From DATMRS01 sp035566015 (GTDB taxonomy: Bacteria > Pseudomonadota > Alphaproteobacteria > Sphingomonadales > Sphingomonadaceae), in assembly GCA_035566015.1 (NCBI GenBank), contig DATMRS010000009.1:1-64000 (forward strand): a stretch of DNA of 64,000 nucleotides, given 5' to 3'. The notes beneath the pieces are model-generated. The model had not been told where the DNA came from and made no database searches. It saw only the letters and a program-made list of their open reading frames with translations. Positions 17,959-27,632 of the stretch are shown here, piece by piece. The translations under genes and the position numbers were made by a program. Each line of letters starts with the position of its first letter. Position 1 is the stretch's first letter.

Positions 17959-19962
17959 TCAGCGGAGAAATCGCCCCAGATCCGGCGCCGTCGCCTCCGC
18001 ACTCAACCGCGCGATCGCCTCGCCCAGCGGCAGCACTTCCTGCTGCGGGCTGCCCAGCCGCCGGATCGCCACCGTTTCCTCCTCCGCCTCGCGCTTGCCG
18101 ACGACCAGCAGGTTGGGGACCTTGGCGACGCTATGCTCGCGCACCTTGTAGTTGATCTTCTCATTGCGCAGGTCGGTGTCGACGCGCAGCCCGGCGGCCT
18201 TCAGCTTTTCGGCGACGCCCAGCGCATAGTCGTCGGCGTCGGACACGATCGTCGCCACCACCGCCTGCACCGGCGCCAGCCATAGCGGCAGCCGCCCGGC
18301 ATAATGCTCGATCAGGATGCCGATGAAGCGTTCGTAGCTGCCGAAGATAGCGCGGTGGAGCATGATCGGGCGGTGCCGCTCGCCATCCTCGGCCACATAG
18401 GTGGCGTCGAGCCGTTCAGGCAGGACGCGGTCCGACTGGATCGTGCCGACCTGCCATGTCCGTCCGATCGCATCGGTCAGATGCCATTCCAGCTTGGGTG
18501 CGTAGAAGGCGCCTTCGCCCGGCAGTTCCTCCCAGCCATATTCCTCGGTCGCGAAGCCTGCCTTGGCCACCGCGTCGCGCAGTTCGGCCTCGGCCACGTC
18601 CCATATCTCGTCGCTGCCGAAGCGTTTTTCGGGGCGCAGCGCCAGCTTGATCGCATAGGTGAAACCGAAATCCCGATAGATGCGATCGGCAAGCCGGCAG
18701 AAGGCGCGCACCTCGTCGACGATCTGGTCCTCGCGGCAGAAGATGTGTGCGTCGTCCTGCGTGAACTGGCGCACGCGCATCAGCCCGTGGAGCGCGCCGT
18801 GTGGCTCGTTGCGATGGCAGCAGCCATTTTCGTAGATGCGCAGCGGCAGGTCGCGATAGCTCTTGATCCCCTGCTTGAAGATCAGGACGTGCGCCGGGCA
18901 GTTCATCGGCTTGAGCGCCATCCAGTCGGCGGCGTCGGACACCAGCGGCCCTTCGTCGTCGGTATTGGGGATTTCGTCGGGGATGACGAACATATTCTCG
19001 CGATATTTGCCCCAGTGGCCGGACTGCTCCCACTGGCGCGCGTCCATCACCTGCGGCGTCTTGACCTCGGCATAGCCCGCCCCGTCGATCGCGCGGCGCA
19101 TATAGGCTTCCAGCTCCCGCCAGATGATATAACCATGCGGGTGCCAGAAGACGCTGCCATGCGCCTCCTGCTGAAGGTGGAACAGGTCCATCTCCGCGCC
19201 CAGCTTGCGGTGGTCGCGCTTCGCCGCCTCCTCCAGCCGATGCAGATGCGCGTCGAGTTGCTTCCTGTTGAGCCAGCCGGTGCCGTAGATGCGACTCAGC
19301 ATCGCGTTTTTCTGATCGCCGCGCCAATAAGCACCCGACACGCGCGTCAGTTTGAAGGCCTGCGGGTCGAGCTTGCCGGTGGAGGCGAGGTGCGGCCCCC
19401 GGCACATGTCGAACCAGTCGTCGCCCGAACGATAGACGGTCAGTTCCTCACCCTCGGGCAGCTCGGCCGCCCATTCGGCCTTGAACGTCTCGCCCTGCGT
19501 CCGCCAGCGCGCGATCAGGTCGCCGCGCGCCCAGACTTCGCGCACCAGCGGCTTGTCGGCGGTGATGATGCGGCGCATTTCCGCTTCGATCGCGGGCAGG
19601 TCCTCCTCGGTGAACGGCCGATTCTTCGGCGCGAAATCATAATAGAAGCCATCCTCGGTCGCGGGACCGAAGGTGATCTGCGTGCCCGGAAACAGCGCCT
19701 GCACCGCTTCGGCCAGGACATGTGCATAATCGTGCCGGACGAGTTCGAGCGCGTCCGCCTCGTCACGCTGGGTGACGAGCGCCAGCGCCGCATCGCCCTC
19801 CAGCGGCCGGTTAAGGTCTCGCAACTCCCCGTCAACGCGCGCCGCAAGCGCCGCTTTGGCCAGCCCTGGCCCGATCGCCGCCGCGATCTCGCCCGGCGTC
19901 GTCCCCCGCGCAACCTCGCGCACGGAACCGTCGGGCAGGCTGATCTTGAGCAGGTCGGACAT
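17959..19962 (-). CDS. thrS: Threonine--tRNA ligase
   Basis: Charges tRNA-Thr. The 667 residues contain the TGS domain (1-62), an editing/SAD domain with the HDYAHVLAEA motif and zinc ligands (about 65-240), the class II catalytic core with RVSGAYWRGD, NCPAHVLIF and HRNEPHGALHGLMR, and an anticodon-binding domain (APVQAVVATIVSDADDYA onward). Length and order are canonical. Followed by the inverted-repeat element near its stop. Confidence 0.97.
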   Translation of the reverse strand: MSDLLKISLPDGSVREVARGTTPGEIAAAIGPGLAKAALAARVDGELRDLNRPLEGDAALALVTQRDEADALELVRHDYAHVLAEAVQALFPGTQITFGPATEDGFYYDFAPKNRPFTEEDLPAIEAEMRRIITADKPLVREVWARGDLIARWRTQGETFKAEWAAELPEGEELTVYRSGDDWFDMCRGPHLASTGKLDPQAFKLTRVSGAYWRGDQKNAMLSRIYGTGWLNRKQLDAHLHRLEEAAKRDHRKLGAEMDLFHLQQEAHGSVFWHPHGYIIWRELEAYMRRAIDGAGYAEVKTPQVMDARQWEQSGHWGKYRENMFVIPDEIPNTDDEGPLVSDAADWMALKPMNCPAHVLIFKQGIKSYRDLPLRIYENGCCHRNEPHGALHGLMRVRQFTQDDAHIFCREDQIVDEVRAFCRLADRIYRDFGFTYAIKLALRPEKRFGSDEIWDVAEAELRDAVAKAGFATEEYGWEELPGEGAFYAPKLEWHLTDAIGRTWQVGTIQSDRVLPERLDATYVAEDGERHRPIMLHRAIFGSYERFIGILIEHYAGRLPLWLAPVQAVVATIVSDADDYALGVAEKLKAAGLRVDTDLRNEKINYKVREHSVAKVPNLLVVGKREAEEETVAIRRLGSPQQEVLPLGEAIARLSAEATAPDLGRFLR

Positions 19963-20083
19963 CGGGTGGCTTCGATCCTATGGCGCGGGAAACTGCGCGG
20001 CTTATGCCCGCGGTGACGTGCCAAGGGCAAGCGGAAGGCGCGTGGCCGCTGGACCCCGCCCGCCGTCCGGCTACGATAGGGGC

Positions 20084-20824
20084 ATGATCAACACCGCTTT
20101 TCTCACCCGCGCCGACGGCGTTCGGCTCGCTTATGCGCATCGCCCCGGCCGCGGGCCGACGATCGTCTTCCTGCCTGGCTATATGTCGGACATGGAAGGC
20201 AGCAAGGCGCTCGCGCTCGACGAATGGGCGGCGCGCGAGGGCCGTGCGATGCTGCGGCTCGATTATTCGGGCTGCGGCGTAAGCGAGGGGCGGTTCGAGA
20301 ACGGGACGCTCGCCCTCTGGCGCGACGACGTGCTCTACCTGATCGATACGCTGACCGAGGGGCCGCTGCTCCTCGTCGGTTCGTCGATGGGAGGCTGGCT
20401 GATGCTTCTGGTGGCGCTCGCCCGACCCGATCGGGTGACGGGGCTGGTCGGCATCGCCGCCGCGCCCGATTTCACCGAATGGGGCTTCACCGCCGAGGAG
20501 AAAGCGCGGCTCGCGCGCGACGGACGGATCGAGGAATCGTCCGATTATGCCGACACGCCCTATGTCACGACGCTCGATTTCTGGCGGAGCGGGCAGGAGA
20601 ATCGATTGCTGGACGGCGCGATCGCGATCGATTGCCCGGTGCGGCTGCTGCACGGGCAAGCCGATCCGGACGTTCCGTGGCTCCTCTCGCCCCGTCTCGC
20701 CAGGGCGCTGCGTTCAGCCGACGTGCAGACGATCCTCGTCAAGGAGGGCGATCATCGCCTGTCGCGCCCGGAGGATATCGCGCTTCTGATCGCGACGGTC
20801 GAACGCCTGCTGGAGGCCCTGTGA
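20084..20824 (+). CDS. Alpha/beta hydrolase
   Basis: A 246-residue cytoplasmic hydrolase with the oxyanion/HG-like FLPGYMSD segment, the nucleophile elbow GSSMGG, and a likely catalytic Asp in GQADPDVP and His in EGDHRLS. Substrate unknown; the architecture is that of small-molecule esterases or acyl-peptide-like hydrolases. Start ATG 20084 has GATAGGGG upstream. The stop overlaps the GTG start of the TPR gene (GTGA). Confidence 0.85.
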   Translation: MINTAFLTRADGVRLAYAHRPGRGPTIVFLPGYMSDMEGSKALALDEWAAREGRAMLRLDYSGCGVSEGRFENGTLALWRDDVLYLIDTLTEGPLLLVGSSMGGWLMLLVALARPDRVTGLVGIAAAPDFTEWGFTAEEKARLARDGRIEESSDYADTPYVTTLDFWRSGQENRLLDGAIAIDCPVRLLHGQADPDVPWLLSPRLARALRSADVQTILVKEGDHRLSRPEDIALLIATVERLLEAL

Positions 20825-21498
20825 TCCCCTTCCTGTTCCTCGCCGCCGCGACGGCCGATCCCGCGCTCGTCAAGCGGTATGACGCTTGCGTCGAACTGAC
20901 CAAGAGCAATCCGGCGGAAGCGGTGAAGGTCGCCGATCAATGGCGGCTCGGCGGCGGTGGGCTGCCCGCGCGCAAATGCCTGGGGCTGGCCTATGTCGCC
21001 CAGGAGCGTTGGGAGCCCGCCGCGATGTCGTTCGAGCAGGCGGCGCATGAGGCGGAGATAGAGCGCGACGGGCGCGCCGCGGAAATGTGGGTGCTGGCGG
21101 GCAATGCGGCGCTGGCCGGCGACGATGCGTCACGCGCGCGGGACTATTTCGATCATGCGCTGGCGCTGCCCGTACTCTCGCCCGCGATGCGCGGCGAAAC
21201 CTATATGGACCGCGCGCGCGCGCAGGTGGCGGTCAACAATCTCGCCGCCGCACGCACCGATCTGGACGAGGCGCTGAAGCTGGTGCCGCGCGATCCGATG
21301 GGCTGGCTGCTCTCGGCCACGCTCGCGCGCCGCGCGGGTGACAAGCCGCGCGCCGAAAAGGATATAGCCGAGGCGCAGCGGCTCGCGCCCAATGAGGAGC
21401 CGATCATCGCCGAGGCGGCGGCGATCTCGCGGATGGGAAGGGCCGCACCCTCGACGCCGACGACCACGGCGCCCGCATCGCCCCCCACCTCGCGCTGA
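20821..21498 (+). CDS. Tetratricopeptide-repeat protein
   Basis: A 225-residue protein with several helical TPR-like units (EVKVADQWR-type helices, AQERWEPAAMSFEQAA, ASRARDYFDHALAL, AAARTDLDEALKLVP, KPRAEKDIAEAQRLAP). The first 12 residues are hydrophobic and may be a short signal sequence. It starts with GTG overlapping the hydrolase stop, so the two are coupled. Acts as a scaffold in most relatives; partner not identifiable. Confidence 0.75.
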   Translation: MIPFLFLAAATADPALVKRYDACVELTKSNPAEAVKVADQWRLGGGGLPARKCLGLAYVAQERWEPAAMSFEQAAHEAEIERDGRAAEMWVLAGNAALAGDDASRARDYFDHALALPVLSPAMRGETYMDRARAQVAVNNLAAARTDLDEALKLVPRDPMGWLLSATLARRAGDKPRAEKDIAEAQRLAPNEEPIIAEAAAISRMGRAAPSTPTTTAPASPPTSR

Positions 21499-21541
21499 CG
21501 GCGGGTTGCGCGGGCGCGGGCGCGCGCTACGATATGCGGCC

Positions 21542-21955
21542 ATGAAATATCTGCACACCATGATCCGCGTCTCCGATCCGGAGGAGACGATCCGCTTCTT
21601 CAATCTGCTGGGCCTGAAGGAGGTCCGCCGGATGAAGAATGAGAAAGCGCGCTTCACCCTGATCTTCCTCGCCGTGCCGGGCGATGAGGACGCGCAGGTG
21701 GAACTGACGCATAACTGGGACGAGAAGGGCTATGAAGGCGGCCGCAATTTCGGCCATCTCGCCTATCGCGTCGATAATATCTACGAAACGTGCCAACGGC
21801 TGATGGACGCCGGCGTGACGATCAACCGCCCGCCACGCGACGGGCATATGGCGTTCGTCCGCACCCCCGACGGCATTTCGATCGAACTGCTGCAGGACGG
21901 CCAACTCGACCCCGCCGAGCCCTGGGCATCGATGCCGAACACGGGAAGCTGGTGA
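21542..21955 (+). CDS. gloA: Lactoylglutathione lyase (glyoxalase I)
   Basis: Converts the hemithioacetal of methylglyoxal and glutathione to S-lactoylglutathione. The 137 residues have the metal ligands expected for the VOC fold: His in YLHTMIRV, Glu in QVELTHNW, His in FGHLAYRV and Glu in SIELLQ. Metal (Ni or Zn) cannot be told from the sequence. It is followed after 4 bp by gloB, so a two-gene detoxification operon is likely. Confidence 0.95.
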   Translation: MKYLHTMIRVSDPEETIRFFNLLGLKEVRRMKNEKARFTLIFLAVPGDEDAQVELTHNWDEKGYEGGRNFGHLAYRVDNIYETCQRLMDAGVTINRPPRDGHMAFVRTPDGISIELLQDGQLDPAEPWASMPNTGSW

Positions 21956-21959
21956 TCGG

Positions 21960-22688
21960 ATGATCGAGATCGTCCGCATCCCCGTCCTTGCGGACAATTA
22001 TGTCTGGCTGGTGCATGAGCCCGAGAGCGGCGAGACGATGGCGGTCGATCCCGCCGTCGCCGAACCGGTGCTTGCCGAGGCGGAGGCGCGCGGCTGGCGC
22101 ATCAGCCAGATCTGGAACACGCACTGGCACGGCGATCATACCGGCGGCAACGCGGCGATAAAAGCGGCGACGGGCGCGATCATCACAGGCCCGGCCGCCG
22201 AAGCGACACGTATCCCGACACTGGACCGGCAGGTGCGCGAGGGCGACAGCGTCGCGCTCGGCCCCGTCGTCGCGCACGTCTATGAGGTTCCGGCGCACAC
22301 GGCGGGACATATCGCCTATCATCTGCCCCATGAGCAGACGATCTTCGTCGGCGACACCCTGTTCGCGATGGGCTGCGGCCGCCTGTTCGAGGGCACGGCC
22401 GAGCAGATGTTCGCCAACATGACACGCCTTGCGGCACTGCCCGGCGAGACGGCGGTCTATTGCGCGCATGAATATACCCAGTCGAACGGCCGCTACGCGC
22501 GCGTGGCCGAGCCCGATAATGCGGCGATCGCCGAGCGCATGGCGGAGGTCGACACGGCGCGTGCAGAAGGGCTGCCGACCGTGCCGACCACGATCGCGCG
22601 CGAACGCGCCACAAACCCTTTCATGCGCGCCCGCGACGCCGCGGAGCTTGCCGCGCGGCGGCAGGCGAAGGATGATTTCCGGGGGTAA
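21960..22688 (+). CDS. gloB: Hydroxyacylglutathione hydrolase (glyoxalase II)
   Basis: Hydrolyses S-lactoylglutathione to D-lactate and glutathione. The 242-residue metallo-beta-lactamase-fold protein shows THWHGDHTGG, the GHIAYHLP segment, FVGDTLFAMGCGRLFEG and AHEYTQSN, the full set of zinc/iron ligands. Directly downstream of gloA, matching the pathway order. Confidence 0.96.
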   Translation: MIEIVRIPVLADNYVWLVHEPESGETMAVDPAVAEPVLAEAEARGWRISQIWNTHWHGDHTGGNAAIKAATGAIITGPAAEATRIPTLDRQVREGDSVALGPVVAHVYEVPAHTAGHIAYHLPHEQTIFVGDTLFAMGCGRLFEGTAEQMFANMTRLAALPGETAVYCAHEYTQSNGRYARVAEPDNAAIAERMAEVDTARAEGLPTVPTTIARERATNPFMRARDAAELAARRQAKDDFRG

Positions 22689-22692
22689 GGGC

Positions 22693-22767
22693 TGGAGCGG
22701 ACGATGGGATTCGAACCCACGACAGCCTGCTTGGAAGGCAGGAACTCTACCCCTGAGTTACGTCCGC
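22693..22767 (-). tRNA. tRNA-Gly (anticodon TCC)
   Basis: The minus strand reads a 7-bp acceptor GCGGACG...CGTCCGC, a D arm, an anticodon stem CCTGC/GCAGG with loop CTTCCAA (anticodon TCC), and the TGGGTTCGAATCCCA T arm. The terminal CCA is encoded. No adjacent tRNAs. Confidence 0.95.
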
Positions 22768-22836
22768 TCAGCCGGCCGCAGAGATATCCACTGCCTGCCC
22801 ATTCTGCAACCCGTGCAAAACCGATTGGGGCGGGCT

Positions 22837-23652
22837 TCACGACCGCGCGAAAAAGGCCTCGATCCGACTGTTGAAGGCCTCGGGCTTTTCGAGGTTGATC
22901 GCATGGCCGCACTGCGGAACGATCCATAGCTCCGCGTCGGGCAGCGCGTCGTTCAGGAAGCGATTGACCTCCAGACAGCCGGCATCCTCGTCGCCGACCG
23001 CAAGCAGGACGGGGCGGTCGAGCCTCTTGATCTCCTCCTCGAACACATAGAGCGAGGGGCGGAGGCCCTGATAGTTGCGGAAGGTGAGCGCCATGCCCAA
23101 CGCCGAATGGTCGCACAGATCATCGTACCAGGCCTGCCATCCGGCGGGATCGCGCTGCCGGAACCCGGTTCGGCTCGCCCCGGCAGCGATGGCGGCGGCA
23201 CCGGCGGCGGCGCCCTGATCGAGATAGAGGCGGGCAAGCCCCTCCATCGCACGGGGCATCGCATCGTCCGGCATCCGCGTCGATCCGGTGCCACAGCCGG
23301 CGAGAACCAGCGAACAGACGAGTTCGGGACGATGCAGCCCCAGCATCAGCGCCGCATAGGCCCCCATGCTGAGGCCGATAATGTGCGCCGGCCCGCCTGC
23401 CACCTCCTCGACGACGGCGGCGAGATCGCGCCACGCCGCCTCATAACCGTAAGCCGCATCCTCCTCGGGCACATCGGACGGCGGATAGCCGCGCGCATTG
23501 TAGCGGATGCAGCGAAAGCGATCGGAAAGCGTCGCCACCTGCCCCGCCCATTGGCACGCGTCGGCGGCGCTTTCGTGCGCGAAGACGATCGGCGGCCCCT
23601 CGCCCGTCGCGATGCAATGCAAACGGCAGCCCTCGGCAGTCACGACAGTCAT
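22837..23652 (-). CDS. Alpha/beta hydrolase
   Basis: A 271-residue hydrolase of the esterase/enol-lactonase-like type, with the nucleophile elbow GLSMGAYAA, a VFAHESAADA segment in the oxyanion region, the acid in VGDEDAGC and His in CGHAINLEKPEAF near the C-terminus, followed by a family-typical NSRIEAFF end. The catalytic triad is complete. Substrate unknown. It lies alone downstream of the tRNA on the same strand. Confidence 0.82.
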   Translation of the reverse strand: MTVVTAEGCRLHCIATGEGPPIVFAHESAADACQWAGQVATLSDRFRCIRYNARGYPPSDVPEEDAAYGYEAAWRDLAAVVEEVAGGPAHIIGLSMGAYAALMLGLHRPELVCSLVLAGCGTGSTRMPDDAMPRAMEGLARLYLDQGAAAGAAAIAAGASRTGFRQRDPAGWQAWYDDLCDHSALGMALTFRNYQGLRPSLYVFEEEIKRLDRPVLLAVGDEDAGCLEVNRFLNDALPDAELWIVPQCGHAINLEKPEAFNSRIEAFFARS

Positions 23653-23759
23653 TCCTTGCCTCCCCTCGCCTCGGCCGCCCTCCTATCACGCGCCAGCCGC
23701 GTTCCAAGCGCATGCCGTCGATTCCACTACCCGCCCGGCCCGCGCCGCTTTATCAAGGC

Positions 23760-25061
23760 ATGATGGGCGAGGGGGACAGGCAGGCGGAGGAGCCGCCACG
23801 ATCGGCGGTAAGCCATGGCGTCGGGCTGGCGGGGCTCGTCGGCTTCGTCGGCTGGCTGCTGCTCGCGCGGGCGAACGGCTGGGACGGGCTGTTCGGCACG
23901 CTGGGGTTGCTCGCGGCCTGCGCGGCGCCGATGCTGCTCTGGTCGCTGCTGATCGACAAGGTGCACCGCCACGCCTCCACGGGTATCGACTGGAACGCCA
24001 CGCCGCGTCCGCTGGGCGAGGCACTCGATACCGCGTTGGTCAAGCTTGCCGGGCTATGGACGACGTGGGGAGCGATCGCGATCGTCTATGCAGTGGGCCG
24101 CTGGTATTCCGAAGGCGCCTACCGCTTTTCGATCGCGCTACTGCAATGGGCGACGCCGGGGCTTGTGCTGCTCTCCATTCCCTATGTGATCTGGCTCGAT
24201 CGCCGGCTGACAGAGCCACGCGACGGCGCTTATGCGTGCGGGCTATGGCTGCTCGGCCGCCGCGATCCGGCGATGCGCGAGGCGCTGTACGATCATGGCC
24301 GCGCCTGGGCGGTGAAGGGCTTCTTCATCGCCTTCATGCTCGCCATCCTGCCCGGCAGCTACAAGGGGCTATTCACGCTGACGGCCGGCGCGGACGTGAG
24401 CGACCCGGCGGCGCTGGCCAAGGCGCTGATCCTGCTCCTCTTCCTGGTAGACATCGCCTTCGCGACGGTGGGCTATCTGCTCACCTTCCGCCCGCTCGAT
24501 TCGCATATCCGATCGGCCAACCCCTTCGTCGCGGGCTGGACGGCGGCGCTGATCTGCTATCCGCCGATCGTGTTGATGCGCGAGGGCGGCCCGCTCGATT
24601 ATCATAGCGGCACCGCCGAATGGGATCATTGGCTCGCCGGCTATCCGCTGGCGCTGGCGGCGATGGGCACGTTGCTCATTCTGCTGGCGGGCGTCTACGC
24701 CTGGGCGACCCTGGTGTTCGGCCTGCGCTTCTCCAACCTCACGCATCGCGGCATCCTGACGCATGGGCCGTATCGCTGGACGAAGCACCCCGCCTATCTG
24801 GCGAAGAACCTGCTCTGGTGGCTCTCCACCCTGCCTTTCCTCTCAACTACGGGCAATCCGGCGGACATGGTGCGCAACACGCTGCTTCTCGCCAGTGTCA
24901 GCGCGGTCTATTACTGGCGCGCCCGTACCGAGGAGGCGCATCTTTCGGCCGATCCCGTCTATCGCGCCTATGCCCTCTGGATGGAGCGGCACGCGCCGGT
25001 GCCGCGCCTGATCCGCCGGCTGACGGGGCGGCGGCGACCGGCCCCGGCCGCCGCCGAATGA
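23760..25061 (+). CDS. Multi-pass membrane protein with isoprenylcysteine carboxyl-methyltransferase-like C-terminus
   Basis: A roughly 433-residue membrane protein with about nine hydrophobic segments. The last third has the methyltransferase-like pattern of the ICMT/phosphatidylethanolamine methyltransferase fold: ILTHGPYRWTKHPAYLAKNLLWW, an R-x-H-P motif expected to bind the methyl donor, and the EEAHLSADPVYRAY segment. The first two thirds are unlike ordinary ICMT and may be a separate membrane domain. Start is uncertain (ATG 23712, 23760 or 23763). Substrate unknown. Confidence 0.75.
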   Translation: MMGEGDRQAEEPPRSAVSHGVGLAGLVGFVGWLLLARANGWDGLFGTLGLLAACAAPMLLWSLLIDKVHRHASTGIDWNATPRPLGEALDTALVKLAGLWTTWGAIAIVYAVGRWYSEGAYRFSIALLQWATPGLVLLSIPYVIWLDRRLTEPRDGAYACGLWLLGRRDPAMREALYDHGRAWAVKGFFIAFMLAILPGSYKGLFTLTAGADVSDPAALAKALILLLFLVDIAFATVGYLLTFRPLDSHIRSANPFVAGWTAALICYPPIVLMREGGPLDYHSGTAEWDHWLAGYPLALAAMGTLLILLAGVYAWATLVFGLRFSNLTHRGILTHGPYRWTKHPAYLAKNLLWWLSTLPFLSTTGNPADMVRNTLLLASVSAVYYWRARTEEAHLSADPVYRAYALWMERHAPVPRLIRRLTGRRRPAPAAAE

Positions 25062-25067
25062 GGCGCG

Positions 25068-25913
25068 TCAGACGCTCTTGCCCTGCCGCCCCGCCATTTC
25101 GACCACATATTGCCAGGCGACCCGGCCCGATCGGCTGCCACGCTGGGTAGCCCAGGCGATCGCGTCCTTCGGATCGAAGGCGAGGCCGAGCGTGGCCGCA
25201 TATTTTTCCACCATCGCGACATAGGTATCCTGATCGCAGACATGGAAACCGAGGCTGAGCCCGAAGCGATCGGCCAGGGCGAGCCGATCGTCGACCACGT
25301 CGCGCGGATTGATCGGGCTGTCCTGCTCGCGCAGGTCGCGGCTGACGATATGACGCCGGTTTGCGGTGACGTAGAGGCGGGCATTGGCGGGCCGCGCCTC
25401 GGCCCCGCCCTCCAACAAGGACCTGAGCAGGCGCGGTGCGGCGCTCCCCTCCTCGAACCCCAGATCGTCGAGGAACAGGATGAAGGCGCGCGGCACATCG
25501 GCGATCCTGTCGAACAGGCGCGGCAGGCTTTCGAGATGCTCGCCCGCAATCTCCACCAGCGCGATCGCGCGGCCCTCCGCCTGCAACGCGCCGACGCTGC
25601 TCTTGACCAGCGCGGACTTGCCCGCGCCCCGCGATCCCCACAGCAGCACGTCATGCGCCGCATACCCATCAGCGAGGCGGCGACTATTTTCCAGGACGGC
25701 GGCCTTCTGCGCATCGATCCCGGTCAACAGCGCGAGCGGCAGGGGCGCGAAGGCGCGCGCGGCGGCGAGGCCGCCGTCATGCCAGATATAAGCGGGCTCG
25801 GCCGCCGGATCGGCGGCGGGCGGCGGCGGGGGCGCGAGCCGTTCGAGCGCCTCGGCGATCCGCGTCATCAATCCCGTCTCGATACCCGTCTGTCCGTCCA
25901 TAGCCTCATCCAT
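25068..25913 (-). CDS. DUF815-type AAA ATPase
   Basis: A 281-residue predicted ATPase. Walker A is LLWGSRGAGKSALVK, Walker B FILFLDDLGFEEG, and a sensor-like TANRRHIVSRD. The family (COG2607-like) is encoded next to core genes in many proteobacteria with undetermined role. The start ATG 25913 overlaps the CorA-like stop by 8 bp; ATG 25901 is the alternative. Last gene of the argH-lysA operon. Confidence 0.82.
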   Translation of the reverse strand: MDEAMDGQTGIETGLMTRIAEALERLAPPPPPAADPAAEPAYIWHDGGLAAARAFAPLPLALLTGIDAQKAAVLENSRRLADGYAAHDVLLWGSRGAGKSALVKSSVGALQAEGRAIALVEIAGEHLESLPRLFDRIADVPRAFILFLDDLGFEEGSAAPRLLRSLLEGGAEARPANARLYVTANRRHIVSRDLREQDSPINPRDVVDDRLALADRFGLSLGFHVCDQDTYVAMVEKYAATLGLAFDPKDAIAWATQRGSRSGRVAWQYVVEMAGRQGKSV

Positions 25914-26883
25914 CCTGGCGACCGAACCAATGCGCCTTGGCGAAATAGAGCGTGATCCCCACCGCGAGCGCGAGGCAGACCAGCACGATGCCGGTAAAGC
26001 CCCAGGGATCATGCTGGAAGGGGATCAGATCGAAATTCATTCCGAACAGGCCGGTTATGAACGTAAGCGGCAGGAAGATAAGCGCGACGATCGCCAGCAG
26101 CAGCGTGCGCGATTCTATCTGCTCGGCCCTGAGATCGGTCAGTTGCTCGTGCAGCAGCGCGGAGCGTTCGCGCACCGCCTCCAGTTCCTCCGCCATGCGC
26201 GCGAAACGATCGGCGGCGTCGCGCAGGTGGAGCCTGTCGTCGGCCTCCAGCCAGTCGGCATCGAGAACGACCAGCTTATCGAGCGCCTGGCGCTGCGGGA
26301 CGACGAAACGGCGGTAGCCGATCGCTTCGCTGCGCACGCGCGCGATCGTCCGGCGCATGGTGAAGGCCTTGTCGGGGTGGAGATCGGTTTCGCAGGCGTC
26401 GATCAGATCGCCCAGCGCGGCGACGCGCGGATCGAGATCGCGGCTGATCGTGGTGGCGAAGGCGGAGATCAGGTCGCCCGGGTCCTTGATCGCGCCGCCC
26501 TCCATCTTCGCCCGCACCGCCGCCGAGGCCGCGAGCGTGCGCAGGCTGACCGAGATCACGCGGTTGCGCTCCGCCCACAGCCGGATCGAGACGAGGGGAT
26601 CGTCGTCATCCTCCGGCGTTGCGCCCATGCCGCGCAGATTGACAAGTGCGCCGTCCCCCATCTGATCGCTGCGCGGCCGCGTCTCGATAGCGGTGAGCGC
26701 GAGGACGGCGGCGAGCGGAAGCCCGCTCTCCCGCTCGAGCCATTGGCGCTGCTCCTCGACGCGGCCGTCGACATGGCACCAGACGAAGCCGTTCGCGGGC
26801 GGCGGGGCATCCTTGACGTCGCAGGCCGTGATCCGGCCCTCGCTGTTAATGGCGCAACACCAGCTTTGCGTCATATCGTCCAT
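25906..26883 (-). CDS. CorA/ZntB-like divalent cation transporter
   Basis: A 325-residue inner-membrane transporter with the long soluble N-terminal helix domain (to about 260) and two C-terminal transmembrane helices. The family signature GMN is at 281-283 between them. Sequence cannot distinguish Mg2+ uptake (CorA) from Zn2+ transport (ZntB); overall it looks closer to ZntB-type. It overlaps the next gene by 8 bp and the precorrin-dehydrogenase-like gene by 13 bp, so it is part of the operon. Confidence 0.88.
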   Translation of the reverse strand: MDDMTQSWCCAINSEGRITACDVKDAPPPANGFVWCHVDGRVEEQRQWLERESGLPLAAVLALTAIETRPRSDQMGDGALVNLRGMGATPEDDDDPLVSIRLWAERNRVISVSLRTLAASAAVRAKMEGGAIKDPGDLISAFATTISRDLDPRVAALGDLIDACETDLHPDKAFTMRRTIARVRSEAIGYRRFVVPQRQALDKLVVLDADWLEADDRLHLRDAADRFARMAEELEAVRERSALLHEQLTDLRAEQIESRTLLLAIVALIFLPLTFITGLFGMNFDLIPFQHDPWGFTGIVLVCLALAVGITLYFAKAHWFGRQDG

Positions 26884-27581
26884 CCCATGTCGAGCGACAG
26901 CCCCGGCGGCGCCTCGGCGGGCGGCGCATCGCAGGCGATCCGCCGGGCGTCGGCGCGGGCGCGGTCAAGGATCGCCGCGGGTATGTCGGGGCGGTGATAG
27001 ATCCGGTCGGCACGGCCCATCAACCGCGCCTCGCGCAACGTGAGATCGTCGGGATCGGGGGAGCGCAGGCGGATCGGGATCAGCCCTTCGGCGGATGATT
27101 TAGCCGCCCCTTGCGACAGCCAGGCGGCGACGTCGCCCTCCGCCAGCGGATCGAGCGGGCCGCCTTCGCCCAACGCCGCATCGAGCGCGCGACGACGCGC
27201 CGCCGGATCGGGCCAACGCGCGCGGATCACGCCACGCGCCGCGAACAGCGCCTCGGCCAGCGCGCCCAGGCGGGCAGGCAGCAACGCCTCGATCCGCTGG
27301 CGCAGCGCCTTGGCAAGACCCGCCGACGCGCCGCCGGTGCCGATCGCGATCAGCACGGGCGCGCGATCGACAATCGCGGGGAACGTGAAATCGCACAGGT
27401 CGGGCCGGTCGGTGACGTTGACGAGGATGCCGCGCGCGCGCAGGCGGGCCGCCGCCGCCTCATCGCCATCGGCGACGATCGCGAGCGCCGCCGCCTCGCC
27501 CTCGTCGACGATGCGTGCGCCGGCGCGTTCGAGGAGCCGACGCTTGGCCTCGGCCGCCTCGCCTTCGCCCAGCAGGATCAC
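26871..27581 (-). CDS. Siroheme-synthase N-terminal-like NAD(P)-binding protein
   Basis: A Rossmann protein of the precorrin-2 dehydrogenase / CysG N-terminal family (VILLGEGEAAEAKRRLLERAG, then SAGLAKALRQRIEALLP), used in siroheme synthesis from precorrin-2. The canonical GTG start at 27581 gives 236 residues, but homology continues 10-15 residues upstream (LPVFLRLGGRP) with no ATG/GTG/TTG in frame before the galU stop at 27633. So either the gene uses a non-canonical start, or it is a slightly shortened version. A methyltransferase domain is absent, so it would be a stand-alone dehydrogenase. Confidence 0.8.
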   Translation of the reverse strand: MILLGEGEAAEAKRRLLERAGARIVDEGEAAALAIVADGDEAAAARLRARGILVNVTDRPDLCDFTFPAIVDRAPVLIAIGTGGASAGLAKALRQRIEALLPARLGALAEALFAARGVIRARWPDPAARRRALDAALGEGGPLDPLAEGDVAAWLSQGAAKSSAEGLIPIRLRSPDPDDLTLREARLMGRADRIYHRPDIPAAILDRARADARRIACDAPPAEAPPGLSLDMGWTI

Positions 27582-27632
27582 CGGGCGGCCCCCAAGGCGA
27601 AGAAAGACCGGCAGGCTGTCCGTGATGTCCCC

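Noticed and set aside
18304..20016. A 570-residue plus-strand open frame across thrS
   Set aside because: Antisense to a full-length, canonical thrS.
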